This document shows, piece by piece, positions 16,367 to 26,841 of a stretch of DNA of 53,388 bases. Within the stretch, counting starts at the first letter, position 1, and every line of letters starts with the position of its first letter. The stretch spans positions 1-53,388 of the forward strand of contig NZ_JAHKRN010000059.1 of the NCBI RefSeq assembly GCF_019396385.1, written 5' to 3'. Source of the DNA: Nonomuraea harbinensis (lineage in GTDB: Bacteria > Actinomycetota > Actinomycetes > Streptosporangiales > Streptosporangiaceae). The position numbers and the translations under genes are program-made. A model generated the notes under the pieces. That model was not told the DNA's origin. It saw only the letters and a list, made by a program, of their open reading frames with translations, and did no database searches.

Positions 16367-17823
16367 GGTAGGTCGATCGCCGCGTAGGTGATGTCGAGGT
16401 ATTCATGGATGCCCTCGTGCGACCCCTCCTTGCCGATCCCGGACTGCTTCACGCCTCCGAACGGAGCTGACGGGTCCGAGATCAGACCACGGTTGATACC
16501 GACCATCCCCGTCTCCAGCCCTTCGGTGAACCGGAGCGCCCGCTGGAGGTCACGGGTGAAGACGTATCCGACGAGGCCGTGCTCGGTGTCGTTGGCCTTC
16601 GCCATCACCTCGTCGTCGGAGGTGAACGAGATGATCGGCGCCACCGGGCCGAAGATCTCCGTCGCCAGCATCCGCGCGTCCTCGGGCACGTCGACGAGGA
16701 CCGTGGGCGGGTAGAAGTGGCCCGGCCCGTCCGGACGCTCGCCGCCCACCAAGACACGGGCGCCGCGATCGACCGCGTCGGCGACGAGCTCGTCGATCTT
16801 GGTGACCGACGCCTCGTCGATCAACGCCCCGACGTCCACGCCGTCGTCGAGACCGTGGCCCATCGAGAGCGCGCCCATCCGCTCGGCGAAGCGCGCCGCG
16901 AACTCCTCGCGTACGGGCTCCTCGACGTAGATGCGGTTGGCCGCGATGCACGATTCCCCGATGTTGCGCATCTTGGCCACCATGGCACCGTCGAGCGCGA
17001 CGTCCAGGTCCGCGTCGGCGCACACGATCAAGGCCGCGTTGCCGCCCAGCTCCATGGAGGTGCGCAGCACGTTGCCCGCCGCCTGCCGGAGGAGCACGCG
17101 CCCGACCTCGGTCGACCCGGTGAACGAGAGCTTGCGGGTCCGGCTGTCGGCCAGCAGTGCTGAGACCACCTCGCCGGCGCGCTTGGTCGTCACGACGTTG
17201 ACGACGCCCGGGGGAACTCCGGCCTCCTCCATGATGCGGGCCAGGAACAGCATGGTGAGTGGCGTCTGGGCCGCCGGCTTGGTGATCGTCGTGCAGCCCG
17301 CCGCCAGCGCAGGAGCGATCTTGCGGGCGCCCATGGCCAACGGAAAGTTCCAGGGCGTCACGAAGACGCACGGTCCGACCGGCTTCGGCACGGTGAGGAT
17401 GCGATATCCACCAGCGGGAGCGGTGTTGTAGCGCCCCTCGACGCGCACCGCCTCCTCGGCGAACCAACGGAAGAACTCGGCGCCGTAGGCCACCTCTCCC
17501 CGAGCCTCGGCGAGCGGCTTGCCCATCTCGAGCGTTATCAGCCGGGCGACCTCCTCGGATCGCTCGGTCAGTGCCCGGTACGTCGCGGTCAACAATTCTG
17601 ACCGTTCTCGCGGCGGGGTCGCCGCCCACTCCGTCATCGCCTCGCCGGCCGCGTCCAGAGCGGCGAGCCCGTCGACGACGTCGGCGTCCGCCACCTCAGC
17701 GATGGTCTTGCCTGTGGCCGGATCCTCGACGACGAAGGTGGCTCCGCCGGCGGCGTCGCGCCAGGCGTCGCCGATCCGGAGCCGCCGGTGCTCGGGGGCC
17801 AGGACGTTCATCGGGTCACTCAT
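16363..17823 (-). CDS. NAD(P)-dependent succinate-semialdehyde-type aldehyde dehydrogenase
   Basis: The 486 residues are full length for the GabD class. Visible signatures: VFVTPWNFPLAMGARKIAPA, KLSFTGSTEVGR, the general base Glu in MELGGNAALIV, the nucleophile Cys in NIGESCIAANR and EIFGPVAPI. It oxidises an aldehyde (succinate semialdehyde or a similar omega-acid aldehyde) to the acid in the cytoplasm. It lies 41 bp downstream of the second ABC ATPase gene and overlaps a small ORF, so it belongs to the transporter operon. Together with the iron alcohol dehydrogenase it would complete a two-step oxidation of an imported alcohol. The exact substrate is not determinable. Confidence 0.9.
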   Translation of the reverse strand: MSDPMNVLAPEHRRLRIGDAWRDAAGGATFVVEDPATGKTIAEVADADVVDGLAALDAAGEAMTEWAATPPRERSELLTATYRALTERSEEVARLITLEMGKPLAEARGEVAYGAEFFRWFAEEAVRVEGRYNTAPAGGYRILTVPKPVGPCVFVTPWNFPLAMGARKIAPALAAGCTTITKPAAQTPLTMLFLARIMEEAGVPPGVVNVVTTKRAGEVVSALLADSRTRKLSFTGSTEVGRVLLRQAAGNVLRTSMELGGNAALIVCADADLDVALDGAMVAKMRNIGESCIAANRIYVEEPVREEFAARFAERMGALSMGHGLDDGVDVGALIDEASVTKIDELVADAVDRGARVLVGGERPDGPGHFYPPTVLVDVPEDARMLATEIFGPVAPIISFTSDDEVMAKANDTEHGLVGYVFTRDLQRALRFTEGLETGMVGINRGLISDPSAPFGGVKQSGIGKEGSHEGIHEYLDITYAAIDLP

Positions 17824-17864
17824 TGCGTCGCCTCCTGTGATGTTCCTGGTGCTGTCCGGCGTGA

Positions 17865-18940
17865 CTACCGCCCGGCCTCGGACAGCGCCAGCCCGGTGCC
17901 CGCGTCGAACAGGTGCGCGCGGTCCAGGTCGACCGTGACGAGCAGCCGCTCGCCCGGCGTACCGGTGACGGTGGCTCGTGCCTTGACCTTGAGGATCTCC
18001 GTCCCCACTCGGACGTCGACCACCGTCCGGTCACCGAGCGGCTCAAGGCCGTAGAGCTCACCTGACAACGACGCGTCCCCCCGCTGCTCGACGGACAGGT
18101 CCTCCGCGCGCAGGCCCAGCAGCAGCGGACGACCGTCCTCAGCCGTGGTCCAGCGGGGCCGCGGCAGCGTCCAGCCTTCCGCCCCGACCAGACGATCTCC
18201 CTCGGCGTGGCAGGGGAGCAGGCTGATCGGCGGGCTCCCCACGAATCCCGCGACCCACTGATTGGCCGGACGCTCGTACACCTCGGCCGGCGTTCCGACC
18301 TGTTGCACCTTCCCCTCCTTGAGTACCGCGACCTGGTCGGCCATGGACAGGGCCTCGACCTGGTCGTTGGTCACGTAGACGAAGGTCGCTCCGAGGCTCC
18401 GGTGGATGCGGGTGAGCTCGGTGCGCATCTCGACGCGGAGCTTGAGATCGAGGTTCGTCAGCGGCTCGTCCATGAGAAACGCGCGTGGGCGGCGTACCAG
18501 CGCCCGGGCCAGGGCGACGCGCTGCATCTCGCCGCCCGACAACTGCGCCGGACGGCGCCGCAGCAGACCTTCGATGTGCAGCAGGCCCGAGATCCGCTCG
18601 ACGGCGGTGGCGATCTCGCTCGCCGGACAGCGGCGTGCCCGCAGCGGCGAAGCGATGTTCTCGTACGCCGTGTGTCGCGGGTAGAGGGCGTAGTTCTGGA
18701 AGACCATGGCCAGGTCGCGTGCGGCCGGGGTGTCACCGGTCGCGTCCCTCCCGTCCAGACGCACCGACCCGGCGTCCAGCTTCTCCAGGCCGGCGATCGC
18801 TCGCAGGGTCGTCGTCTTGCCTGCCCCGGAGGGGCCGAGCACGACGAAGAACGATCCGTCGGGCACGTCCAGCGTCACCCCGTCCAGGGCCTGGACCTTG
18901 CCGAAGGACTTGCGCAGCCCGTGCGCTGCCACGGTTCCCA

Positions 18941-18941
<1 letters not shown>
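17865..18941 (-). CDS. ABC transporter ATP-binding protein with Asn in place of the switch His
   Basis: The 358 residues are of the MalK/UgpC type. Walker A GPSGAGKTTT, Q-loop VFQNYALYPRHT, signature LSGGEMQRVALARAL and Walker B RAFLMDEPLTNLD are intact. The switch (H-loop) reads YVTNDQVEALS, with AAC at 18366-18368 (residue 192) where the family has His. A C-terminal TOBE-like regulatory domain follows (about 240-358). The start ATG overlaps the stop of the other ATPase gene (ATGA). The sister protein has the normal His, so the pair probably forms a heterodimer with one weakened and one normal ATP site. It energises uptake by the two permeases encoded upstream. Confidence 0.92.
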
Positions 18942-20007
<1,066 letters not shown>

Positions 20008-20008
<1 letters not shown>

Positions 20009-20919
20009 CAGCGTCGCACCGCCCCGAGCGTCACACCGGCGACGAGGTGCTTGCGCACCAGGTAGGCGAAGACGAGCACCGGCAGGGCGAACACCACGGA
20101 GGCGGCGGCCACCAGACCCCAGTCCACGGTGGTGCCACCGATGAGGCCGGCGATGGCGGGTGGGGCCGTCCGCACGCTGTCGCTGGAGGTGAGGAAGATG
20201 GCGAACACGAACTCGTTCCACGAGAAGATGAGGGCGAAGACCGCCGTCGCGGCGATGCCGGGCAGGAGCAGGGGAAGGGTGAATCGCCAGAACGCCTGCA
20301 ATCGGGTGTAGCCGTCGAGCATGGCGGCATCCTCGTACTCCGCGGGCACCTCGTCGACGAACCCCTTCATCATCCAGATCGTGAACGGGACGTTGAACGC
20401 GGCGTAGATGAGGATCAGGCCGAGCTTGGTGTCGATGAGCCCGACTTGGCGGTACATGAGGAAGATCGGGATCACGACCACCACGGGCGGCATGAAGCGG
20501 GTGGACAGGATGAAGAACAGCTGGTCCTTCTTGGCCTTCACGGCGAAGCGTGAGTAGGCCCAGGCCGCCGGGACCCCCAGCACGGTGGCCAGCGCCGTGG
20601 AGGCCCCGGCGACCACGACGGAGTTGAGGAACGCGGCGGACAAGGTCGAGCGACCGCCGCCGGAGGCGACGAACACATCCTTGAAATGGTCCAGGGTGAC
20701 CTGGAAGTCGAAGAACTTGGCCGGGATGGCGTAGACGTCCCGGTTCTCCTTGATGGACGTCTCGATCATCCACAGCACCGGGAAGAGCATCACGACGGCC
20801 AGCACGGTCAGCAGCGCGACCTCCAGCACGGAGCGGCCCCGGCCGCCGAAGCGGCGCGCGAGGGGCGTGCGATCCCGGGCAGGACGCGTGGACACGGCCT
20901 CGTCGACGGAGACTGCCAT
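20008..20919 (-). CDS. Sugar/polyol-type ABC permease (MalG-like)
   Basis: The 303 residues have six predicted membrane helices after a cytoplasmic N-terminus (first helix VALLTVLAVVMLFPVLWM). The inner-membrane permease EAA loop is visible (EYEDAAMLDGYTRLQAFWRFTLPLLLPG). MalG-class proteins of carbohydrate uptake systems have this size. ATG 20919 overlaps the stop of the MalF-like permease gene (ATGA), and its own stop overlaps the first ATPase gene, so subunits are translated in fixed ratio. It forms the channel with the product of 20919-21869. Confidence 0.92.
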
Positions 20920-21869
20920 CAGTCCTCCTTGAGCTTGTTCAAGTAGCGCAGGTAGAGCTGCGTGAGGACGATGACGACGAGGACCATCAGGATCCCGTAC
21001 GCCGAGGCGGTTCCGGTGTTGAAGCCCAGGAACGCGACCTTGTAGACGTGGAACGACAACGTCTCGGTGGAGACCCCCGGACCTCCGCTGGTGAGGATGT
21101 AGACGAGGTCGAACAGCCGGAAGGCCTCGATGGCCCTGAACAGCACGGCGATGAGGAGCAGCGGCCACACCAGCGGAAGAGTGATGGTGCGGAACCGGAA
21201 CCACTCGGACGCCCGATCGATCGAGGCGGCCTCGTACAAGTACTTGGGAACCGCGGTGAGGCCCGCGAGCGCGATGAGCATGATGAACGGCGTCCACTGC
21301 CAGGTGTCGACCAGGATCAGGGAGATCAGTGCCGTTCGCTGCCCGGTGAGCCACTCCACCTGCCCCAGGCCGAGCGAGCCGAGCATGCTGTTGATCACGC
21401 CGAACTGGGCGTCGAGCATGAAGCGCCAGAACAGCCCGACCACGACCGGCGACAGCATCATCGGCACCAGGAACAGCGTGGTCAGCAGTCCTCGCCCGTG
21501 CGTGCGCCGTGAGATCAGGTAGGCGATGGCGAAACCGAGCACGGTCTGCAGAGTGACCGCGCCGACCACGTAGATCAACGTCGTCAAGGCCCTCAGGTGG
21601 ACCTGCTCCGAAGCCAGGATGGCGGTGTAGTTGCCGAACCCGACGAAATCGGCCTGCCCCCCGCGGGTGGCCGAGTAGTCGGTGAAAGACAGGTACAACG
21701 CCCACAGCAACGGGAACACCGACATGGCGAGCAACAGCAGCAGCGCGGGCGAGGTGAAAGCCACAGCGAGCCCGCGGTCGCTCAGGCGGCGGGACCGGCC
21801 CGGTGCGGGCGGCGTCGCGGACGCCACCTGCCCGGGCTGGTCGCTCGTCAGGGGGGCGGAGTCACTCAC
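20919..21869 (-). CDS. Sugar/polyol-type ABC permease (MalF-like)
   Basis: The 316 residues start at GTG 21869, which overlaps the stop of the binding-protein gene (GTGA). After a 30-residue polar N-terminus there are six membrane helices, starting AVAFTSPALLLLLAMSVFPLLWA. The EAA-like loop reads YEAASIDRASEWFRFRTITLPL. UgpA/MalF-type proteins of carbohydrate importers look like this. A longer reading frame upstream of the GTG overlaps the lipoprotein gene and is not real. Confidence 0.92.
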   Translation of the reverse strand: MSDSAPLTSDQPGQVASATPPAPGRSRRLSDRGLAVAFTSPALLLLLAMSVFPLLWALYLSFTDYSATRGGQADFVGFGNYTAILASEQVHLRALTTLIYVVGAVTLQTVLGFAIAYLISRRTHGRGLLTTLFLVPMMLSPVVVGLFWRFMLDAQFGVINSMLGSLGLGQVEWLTGQRTALISLILVDTWQWTPFIMLIALAGLTAVPKYLYEAASIDRASEWFRFRTITLPLVWPLLLIAVLFRAIEAFRLFDLVYILTSGGPGVSTETLSFHVYKVAFLGFNTGTASAYGILMVLVVIVLTQLYLRYLNKLKED

Positions 21870-23284
21870 AGTCCGCCGCCGCCCTTCCCGCTGCCGGCGT
21901 CGAGCACGCTCTGCTGCTCCTTGGCGATGTCGTCGAGCGCCTCCTTCGGCGTCTTCGCACCGTTGAGAGCCGCGTTCACGTTGGTGTTCTCGATGTCGAC
22001 GAGGCGCGCGTACTCGGGCACATTCCACATGTCCCGCATCCGCGGCACCGAGTCGGTGTACACCTGGTTGAACGGCGCGGCGTTGAGGAACTCGGGCGAT
22101 TCCAGGGCGTCCGTACGCGACGGCACGCCACCGGCCGCGGCCCACTTCTTCTGGATGTCAGCCTGCTCGAACCACTTCATGAAGTTCAGGGCCTCCGCCT
22201 GGTTCGCCTCGGGGGAATAGGCCGACACGTGCATCCCCATGCCGCCGAGAGGCACCAGGTTCGTCTTCTGACTCGGCAGGGCGGCGAAACCCAGCTTGCC
22301 GAGAATCTCCTCCCGCGTGGTGCCGAGCGTCGACTGCTTCGGGTCGAGCAGGCCGCCGCTCGCGGCGATCCAGTTGAACGCGATGCATGCCTTGCCCTGG
22401 GCGACCGCCGCGTTCACCTCGTCGATGAACCAGTTGCCGGAGCCCTTGGCGGTCAGCGGCTTCATCTTGTTGACCAGGACGTCCATCGCCTCATGGCCCG
22501 CGGCGTCGTTGAGGACCCCGTCGATCTTGCGCGTCTTGGGGTTCCAGAGGTTGCCGCCGTAAACGCCGTTGACCGTGTTGTAGGTGACGGCCGCGGCGTC
22601 GGAGCCGTTGGCCTGGTGGAAAGCCAGCCCGCTGACGCCGGGGTTGTCCGCCTGGCACTTCCCGGCGACGGAGATCATCTCGTCCCAGGTCTGCGGTGGC
22701 TTGTCGCCGATCAGGTCCTTACGGTAGATCATCGTCCAGGTGTCGCCGAGCAGCGGCAGTCCGTACAGGCTGGCGTTCTCGTCGCGCTTCCCGGTCTCCG
22801 CCTGGGGGAACTGGCCGTAGGCCGCCAGGAGGTACGGGTTGTAGGCCTCGACGTCGATGTTCTGCCGGACGAAGTCGGTGATGTCCAGGATGTTGCCGTT
22901 CGTCACGGCCTCGCCGATGTGTTGCGAGTCCAGGATCGGGATGTCGAAGTCGGTCTTGTGCGCGGCGAACTGGGTGAACATCGCGTCGTGCCAGTTCGCG
23001 TTCGGCACGGTCTTGACCTTGACGGTCACGTTCGGCCGCTCCTTGGCGTACTCCGCGTTCGCGAAGTCTTCCAGCGCGTGGGCGGGGGGCCAGTCGAACC
23101 AGATGAAGCTGAGGGTCAGCGGATCCTTGGTGAGCTCCGGGATGGTCGCCGGCGCCTTGGGGGCGCTGTCGTTCTGGCCGCCGCCGCAAGCCGCCACGGT
23201 CGTGGCCAGTAATATGGCCGCCGTCGCAAGCCCCACCTTTCGGCCGGGAACGGACAGTCGTCCTCTTCGCTTGGGATACCGCAT
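21866..23284 (-). CDS. Solute-binding lipoprotein of the sugar/polyol ABC importer
   Basis: The 472 residues have a lipoprotein signal with lipobox VAAC (Cys at about 33) after a basic N-terminus, followed by a family-1 extracellular solute-binding fold: LTLSFIWFDWPPAHALEDFA, LYGLPLLGDTWTMIYRKDL, PQTWDEMISVAGKC and a C-terminal Gly-rich tail. The protein is anchored outside the cell and delivers solute to the two permeases. It is the first gene of an operon of eight frames down to 14965. Promoter-like sequence lies in the divergent region at 23285-23676. Ligand identity is unknown; downstream dehydrogenases suggest an alcohol-containing compound. Confidence 0.9.
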   Translation of the reverse strand: MRYPKRRGRLSVPGRKVGLATAAILLATTVAACGGGQNDSAPKAPATIPELTKDPLTLSFIWFDWPPAHALEDFANAEYAKERPNVTVKVKTVPNANWHDAMFTQFAAHKTDFDIPILDSQHIGEAVTNGNILDITDFVRQNIDVEAYNPYLLAAYGQFPQAETGKRDENASLYGLPLLGDTWTMIYRKDLIGDKPPQTWDEMISVAGKCQADNPGVSGLAFHQANGSDAAAVTYNTVNGVYGGNLWNPKTRKIDGVLNDAAGHEAMDVLVNKMKPLTAKGSGNWFIDEVNAAVAQGKACIAFNWIAASGGLLDPKQSTLGTTREEILGKLGFAALPSQKTNLVPLGGMGMHVSAYSPEANQAEALNFMKWFEQADIQKKWAAAGGVPSRTDALESPEFLNAAPFNQVYTDSVPRMRDMWNVPEYARLVDIENTNVNAALNGAKTPKEALDDIAKEQQSVLDAGSGKGGGGL

Positions 23285-23676
23285 CTTCTTGCCTGCTTTC
23301 TGGGCGGGGACTTCGGGAGCCTTGCTGCGTGCTTCGCCGACCGGTTGCTGGGTTGTCCAGGCGTGTCGCCGGCTGTCGCAGGGGCTGACCCGCAGGCCGG
23401 CGTCACGCGTACGGCGCGACGTGATGGGACTTTGAGCAGGCGAGAAGTCCTTCGGCCCTTGTGCGGCCCGGCGGCGAACCGAGCAGGACGTCGAGCATGC
23501 TCATGGAAGCTCCAACTGATCGAAGCGGAGCGATGGCGGACGGTTCCCCGATGAGTGACGGATGGCTGACATCCGTCACCTTTCCTATACGATCCGGTGG
23601 GGAGCGTCAACATCCCGCAGTATGGCGACCGATGTCAACATGGTCCCGAAGACGCAAGAAAGGACCTCACGTCACG
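23285..23676. other. Divergent intergenic region: transporter operon / GntR gene
   Basis: No gene is supported here. On the minus strand TTGACG (23605-23610) with TATAG-like sequence near 23584-23590 could serve as a promoter for the transporter operon (spacing is short, so weak). The dyad-poor AT-richer patch TTTCCTATACGATC (23581-23594) is where a GntR-type operator would be expected. A leader of about 300 nt would precede the lipoprotein gene. Confidence 0.35.
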
Positions 23677-24420
23677 ATGGACGACGAAGCGGTGATCGCT
23701 GGGCGCCATGAGGCCATGCCGGGAGGAACGCCGCCGGGAAGATCTCGCGGCCGGCTTGCCGACGAGGTGTACGACGCGCTGCTCGGACAGATGATGTCGC
23801 TACGGATAGAGCCCGACTCCCGCGTCACGATCGACGTCCTGGCACGGGAGCTGGGGGTCTCACAGACGCCGATCCGAGACGCTCTGAACCGCATGGAGGC
23901 CGAGGGCCTGGTCGTGCGCGTGCCCCATGCCGGCTATCGCATTCCTCCCCAGATCACCCGTCACCGATTCGAGGACATGCTGGAGGTCCGCCTGCTCCTC
24001 GAGCCGGCAGCGGCGCGCAGATCCGCCGAACGCGCATCCCCGCAGCAGGTGGCCGACATGCGACGCATGCTTGAGGACATGGCGGAGCTGGAGGGGGGCA
24101 AGGGCCCCATGGCCTACGGCGCCTTCGGGCTGCGCGACGCCGCTCTTCACGATCTCGTCGCCTCGAGCGCGGAGAACCAGGTCATCCGCGAAACGCTCGC
24201 TCGCCTGCACACGCACGTGCACCTGTTCCGGCTTCACCGCGACGCCCAGGTCACTCACTTGGCCATGGCCGAGCATGAAGAAGTCGTGGCCGCGATCGCC
24301 GCGCGCGACCCCGACGCCGCCGCCTACGCCATGCGTCGGCACATCCTGCGGTCCGGCGAGCGGTTCCAGCGACTGTTCGACGAGGCGGAGGCCGCGGAAG
24401 GAATGGCGGAAGAGGCTTGA
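23677..24420 (+). CDS. GntR-family regulator, FCD (FadR-like) class
   Basis: The 247 residues start at ATG 23677. The N-terminal winged helix (about 22-90) reads ADEVYDALLGQMMSLRIEPDSRVTIDVLARELGVSQTPIRDALNRM, in separated blocks of the usual pattern. The FCD ligand domain follows with RLLLEPAAARRSA, an HDLVASSAENQVI segment and HEEVVAAI, and metal-site-like residues (Asp, His, His). FCD regulators bind small carboxylates or sugar acids. The gene is divergent from the importer/dehydrogenase operon and is the likely regulator of it and of the two genes downstream. AAGAAAGGA lies 12 nt upstream of the ATG. Confidence 0.9.
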   Translation: MDDEAVIAGRHEAMPGGTPPGRSRGRLADEVYDALLGQMMSLRIEPDSRVTIDVLARELGVSQTPIRDALNRMEAEGLVVRVPHAGYRIPPQITRHRFEDMLEVRLLLEPAAARRSAERASPQQVADMRRMLEDMAELEGGKGPMAYGAFGLRDAALHDLVASSAENQVIRETLARLHTHVHLFRLHRDAQVTHLAMAEHEEVVAAIAARDPDAAAYAMRRHILRSGERFQRLFDEAEAAEGMAEEA

Positions 24421-24503
24421 CGGGCGGGCTGCGCCGGGGAATGCTAGCTCAAATCCGATCGGATCGGATCCACCTCACCCGCCCCGGATGCGAGGAGAAG
24501 CAG

Positions 24504-25073
24504 GTGCCCAGAGCGCTGCTGCTGACCGGCGACGCCGCCGAGGAGCTCGACACCATGTATCCCTACTATCGTGTGCAGGAGGGCGGCTGGGACGTTGATG
24601 TCTCGTCACGGACGATGCGTGACGTTCAGCTGGTCATCCACGAGTTCGACCCCAACTCCGACGCCTACGTGGAGAAGAACGGCCGGAAGTTGCCGGTCGA
24701 CGTGCCCTGGGCCGAGGTCGACGTCGAGCGCTATGACGCCCTCATCATCCCTGGGGGACGTGCCCCCGAGTGGATCCGGGTCGACGCCGACGTCAGGCGC
24801 ATCACCGAGCACTTCTTCGCGCGCAACCTCCCGATCGCGCTGGTGTGCCACGGCGCGCAGGTGCCGGCCGTGTACGGGCTGCTGAAGGGTCGCAAGACGG
24901 CGTGCTTCCCTCCCATCACCGGTGACATGGAGAACGCGGGCGCGACCGTCATCGACGCTCCCGACGTCGTGGACGGCAACCTCGTCTCCTGCCGGGGGTG
25001 GCCCGACATGCCGCAATTCGGCAGGGCGATGATGGAGGTCTTCTCGAAGTCCCTCAACTCCGCTTCGGCATGA
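24504..25073 (+). CDS. DJ-1/PfpI family protein
   Basis: The 189 residues start at GTG 24504, chosen because GAGGAGA lies eight bases upstream; a longer frame from 24417 lacks this. The type-1 glutamine-amidotransferase-like fold shows YDALIIPGGRAPEWI and the nucleophile elbow IALVCHGAQVPAVYG with the reactive Cys. Homologues include proteases, glyoxalases and isonitrile or amide hydratases, so the reaction cannot be named. It is encoded between a GntR regulator and an alpha/beta hydrolase on the same strand, probably one transcript, opposite the importer operon. A perfect palindrome ATCCGATCGGAT (24453-24464) lies just upstream. Confidence 0.87.
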   Translation: MPRALLLTGDAAEELDTMYPYYRVQEGGWDVDVSSRTMRDVQLVIHEFDPNSDAYVEKNGRKLPVDVPWAEVDVERYDALIIPGGRAPEWIRVDADVRRITEHFFARNLPIALVCHGAQVPAVYGLLKGRKTACFPPITGDMENAGATVIDAPDVVDGNLVSCRGWPDMPQFGRAMMEVFSKSLNSASA

Positions 25074-25092
25074 GCGCGCCTGGCCTGTCCCG

Positions 25093-25914
25093 GTGACGGC
25101 ACCGCGGACCGTCACCGTCGACGGCTCCCCCGTCCACGTCCTGGAGAGCGGCACCGGGCCCGCGGTGCTGATGCTGCACGGCTCCGGACCCGGTACGACC
25201 GGATCCGGAGCCTGGGCGTCAACGGCACAGGCACTGGGCACGTCCTGGCGCCTGGTGGCTCCTGACCAGGCAGGGTTCGGCCGCACACCGATCCCGGCGG
25301 GCTCCAGGGGCGGGCTCCGGCTGTGGACGGAGCAGGCCGCGGGCCTGATGGATGCTCTCGGTGTCGAGCGCTACGCCGTAGTGGGCCACTCCATGGGCGG
25401 TGCCGTGGCGCTGGCGTTGGCGGCCGCGCGTCCCCGGCAGGTCACCCATGTCGTGGCGGTCTCGACGATGGGCGCCCCCGGGGCGCCGCTGTCCGCCGAG
25501 CTCGACGCGATCTGGGCCGCCCCCGCCGGCCCGCCCGGGGCACGGGACATGTTGAGTCGCCTCGTCCTCGACCAAGCGCTCGTGACCGAGGCGGCCGTCG
25601 CTGCCCGTGCGGCCGCGATGCGAGCGGGGGCGGCCGTATTCGCGTCGTTGTTTCCTCCCCCCAGGGCACGCTGGGCCGACGACCTCGCCCTCTCGGAGCG
25701 AACGCTGGCGGGGATCCGCGCGCCGGTGCTGCTCGTCCACGGCGCCGAGGACCGAGTCACCCCGCTCGGAACGGCAGCCCTGCCCCTGCTCGAACACCTG
25801 GCCGATGTCCGTCTGCACGTGCTCGGCCGGTGCGGGCACGTGCCTGCGCTCGAACACCCGCACGACTTCAGGCAACTCCTGTCGTGCTTCCTCGGCCGGG
25901 AACAGGGCCCCTGA
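25093..25914 (+). CDS. Alpha/beta hydrolase (meta-cleavage-product hydrolase-like)
   Basis: The 273 residues start at GTG 25093, 20 bases after the DJ-1 gene. The fold and triad are clear: oxyanion region LMLHGSGPGTTGSGAW, nucleophile Ser in VVGHSMGGAVALAL, Asp in LVHGAEDRVTP and His in GRCGHVPALEHP. The HGSGPG segment and DQAGFG are typical of the BphD/TodF group of C-C bond hydrolases, but esterases and lactonases share them. With the neighbouring transporter and dehydrogenases, it may open a lactone or ester before oxidation; this is inference. Soluble, cytoplasmic. Confidence 0.85.
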   Translation: MTAPRTVTVDGSPVHVLESGTGPAVLMLHGSGPGTTGSGAWASTAQALGTSWRLVAPDQAGFGRTPIPAGSRGGLRLWTEQAAGLMDALGVERYAVVGHSMGGAVALALAAARPRQVTHVVAVSTMGAPGAPLSAELDAIWAAPAGPPGARDMLSRLVLDQALVTEAAVAARAAAMRAGAAVFASLFPPPRARWADDLALSERTLAGIRAPVLLVHGAEDRVTPLGTAALPLLEHLADVRLHVLGRCGHVPALEHPHDFRQLLSCFLGREQGP

Positions 25915-25941
25915 TCGCTGCGACAGGTCCGCAGCCCGTAC

Positions 25942-26427
25942 TCAAGTGCCGTTGTCGCTGTCGAGCACCTCCGTCACGCGTGCGCGAACGCCGGCCGGCA
26001 ACGGTCCGCCCCGCAAGGGGTAGAGCACATTGCCCGCCACCCCCGCATCCGAAGCCGTGGCGAAGGTCCCGCGGATGACCCGTCCCGGCGTCACGATCAA
26101 TGCCCTTCGCCGGGTGAAGGCGAGTGCGGCGGCCACCCCAGCGCGGTCTTGCCCGCGCCGACCGACATCACGCATGCCGCGCTCACCGTAGGAGAATCTC
26201 AGGACGACGTACTTCAGCCCCACAAGGTCGTTCTGCCGGAGCTGTGGAACTCGTAACCGTCGAGCCTCGATCACCACCCGCAGCCGCGCACCGGTGATCA
26301 GATAGTCAAGCCGGTAGGACCGGTCGTCGACCGTGACCGGGTGCTGGTCGCGGACGTGCTGCGCGATAGCCGGCCCAACTGCGGCGCTCAGCACCCACTT
26401 GACGAACGAGTTCTCCAGGAACGCTGT
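25942..26427 (-). pseudogene. Remnant of endonuclease-like / DEAD-box helicase gene(s)
   Basis: The minus strand reads ENSFVKWVLSAAVGPAI, QHPVTVDDRSYRLDYLI and LRQNDLVGLKYVVLRFSYG, which match DUF559-like nuclease-fold domains, but the catalytic E-x-D region is corrupted. After a frameshift near 26140, ALAFTRRRALIVTPGRVIRG and GNVLYPLRGGPL match the segment after Walker A of a helicase. Walker A itself is visible in the neighbouring frame as VGAGKTA. The coding order is broken at several points and both domains are partial. It lies just downstream of the group II intron's 3' end, so this block has suffered insertion and decay. Confidence 0.6.
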
Positions 26428-26808
26428 CGATCACCCCCAGCGCCGCCCGTACAAGTGTGTAGCGCGCCTTCGGTCTCCAGCAACCGCATCCATGTCACCG
26501 CGCCGGAGAATCGCACATGGCCTTTTGACGGGTCGTTTCGTCGACCAGGAAAGGAGATCCGCGGGCCCGTGGAACCCCGCCCACCCGGCGCGACAGCCGG
26601 GCAGCCACGCTGACCCCAGCGGGGCAATCGACCTCCGGCCGAAGACCTCAGCCGACCAACTCAAGGTCGAGTAGGGTCGGGGACTGGCGCGGTGGCGTCT
26701 CCTGGCGGTAGGGCCTGGGGCCTTCATGTTCCGCCGGTTTCCCAGTCGGTTGTGCCACCCCAGTGACCGTGGCCAGGTTCGTTGCTCCGTTTCCAGTCCC
26801 CGCCCGTC

Positions 26809-26841
26809 GAACCGTGCATGCCGTTCTCCAGCACACGGCTC
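26809..26841 (-). ncRNA. Group II intron domain V
   Basis: The minus strand reads GAGCCGTGTGC, then TGGAGAACGGC, then ATGCACGGTTC, folding into the conserved 34-nt hairpin with an AGC-like catalytic triad position (AGCC...GGTT) and a GAAC-type tetraloop. The maturase stop codon falls within its first bases. Confidence 0.8.

Noticed and set aside
24417..24503. Longer start for the DJ-1/PfpI gene overlapping the GntR stop
   Set aside because: The extra 29 residues include palindromic GATC-rich DNA and do not fit the family; GAGGAGA just before GTG 24504 is a far better start signal.
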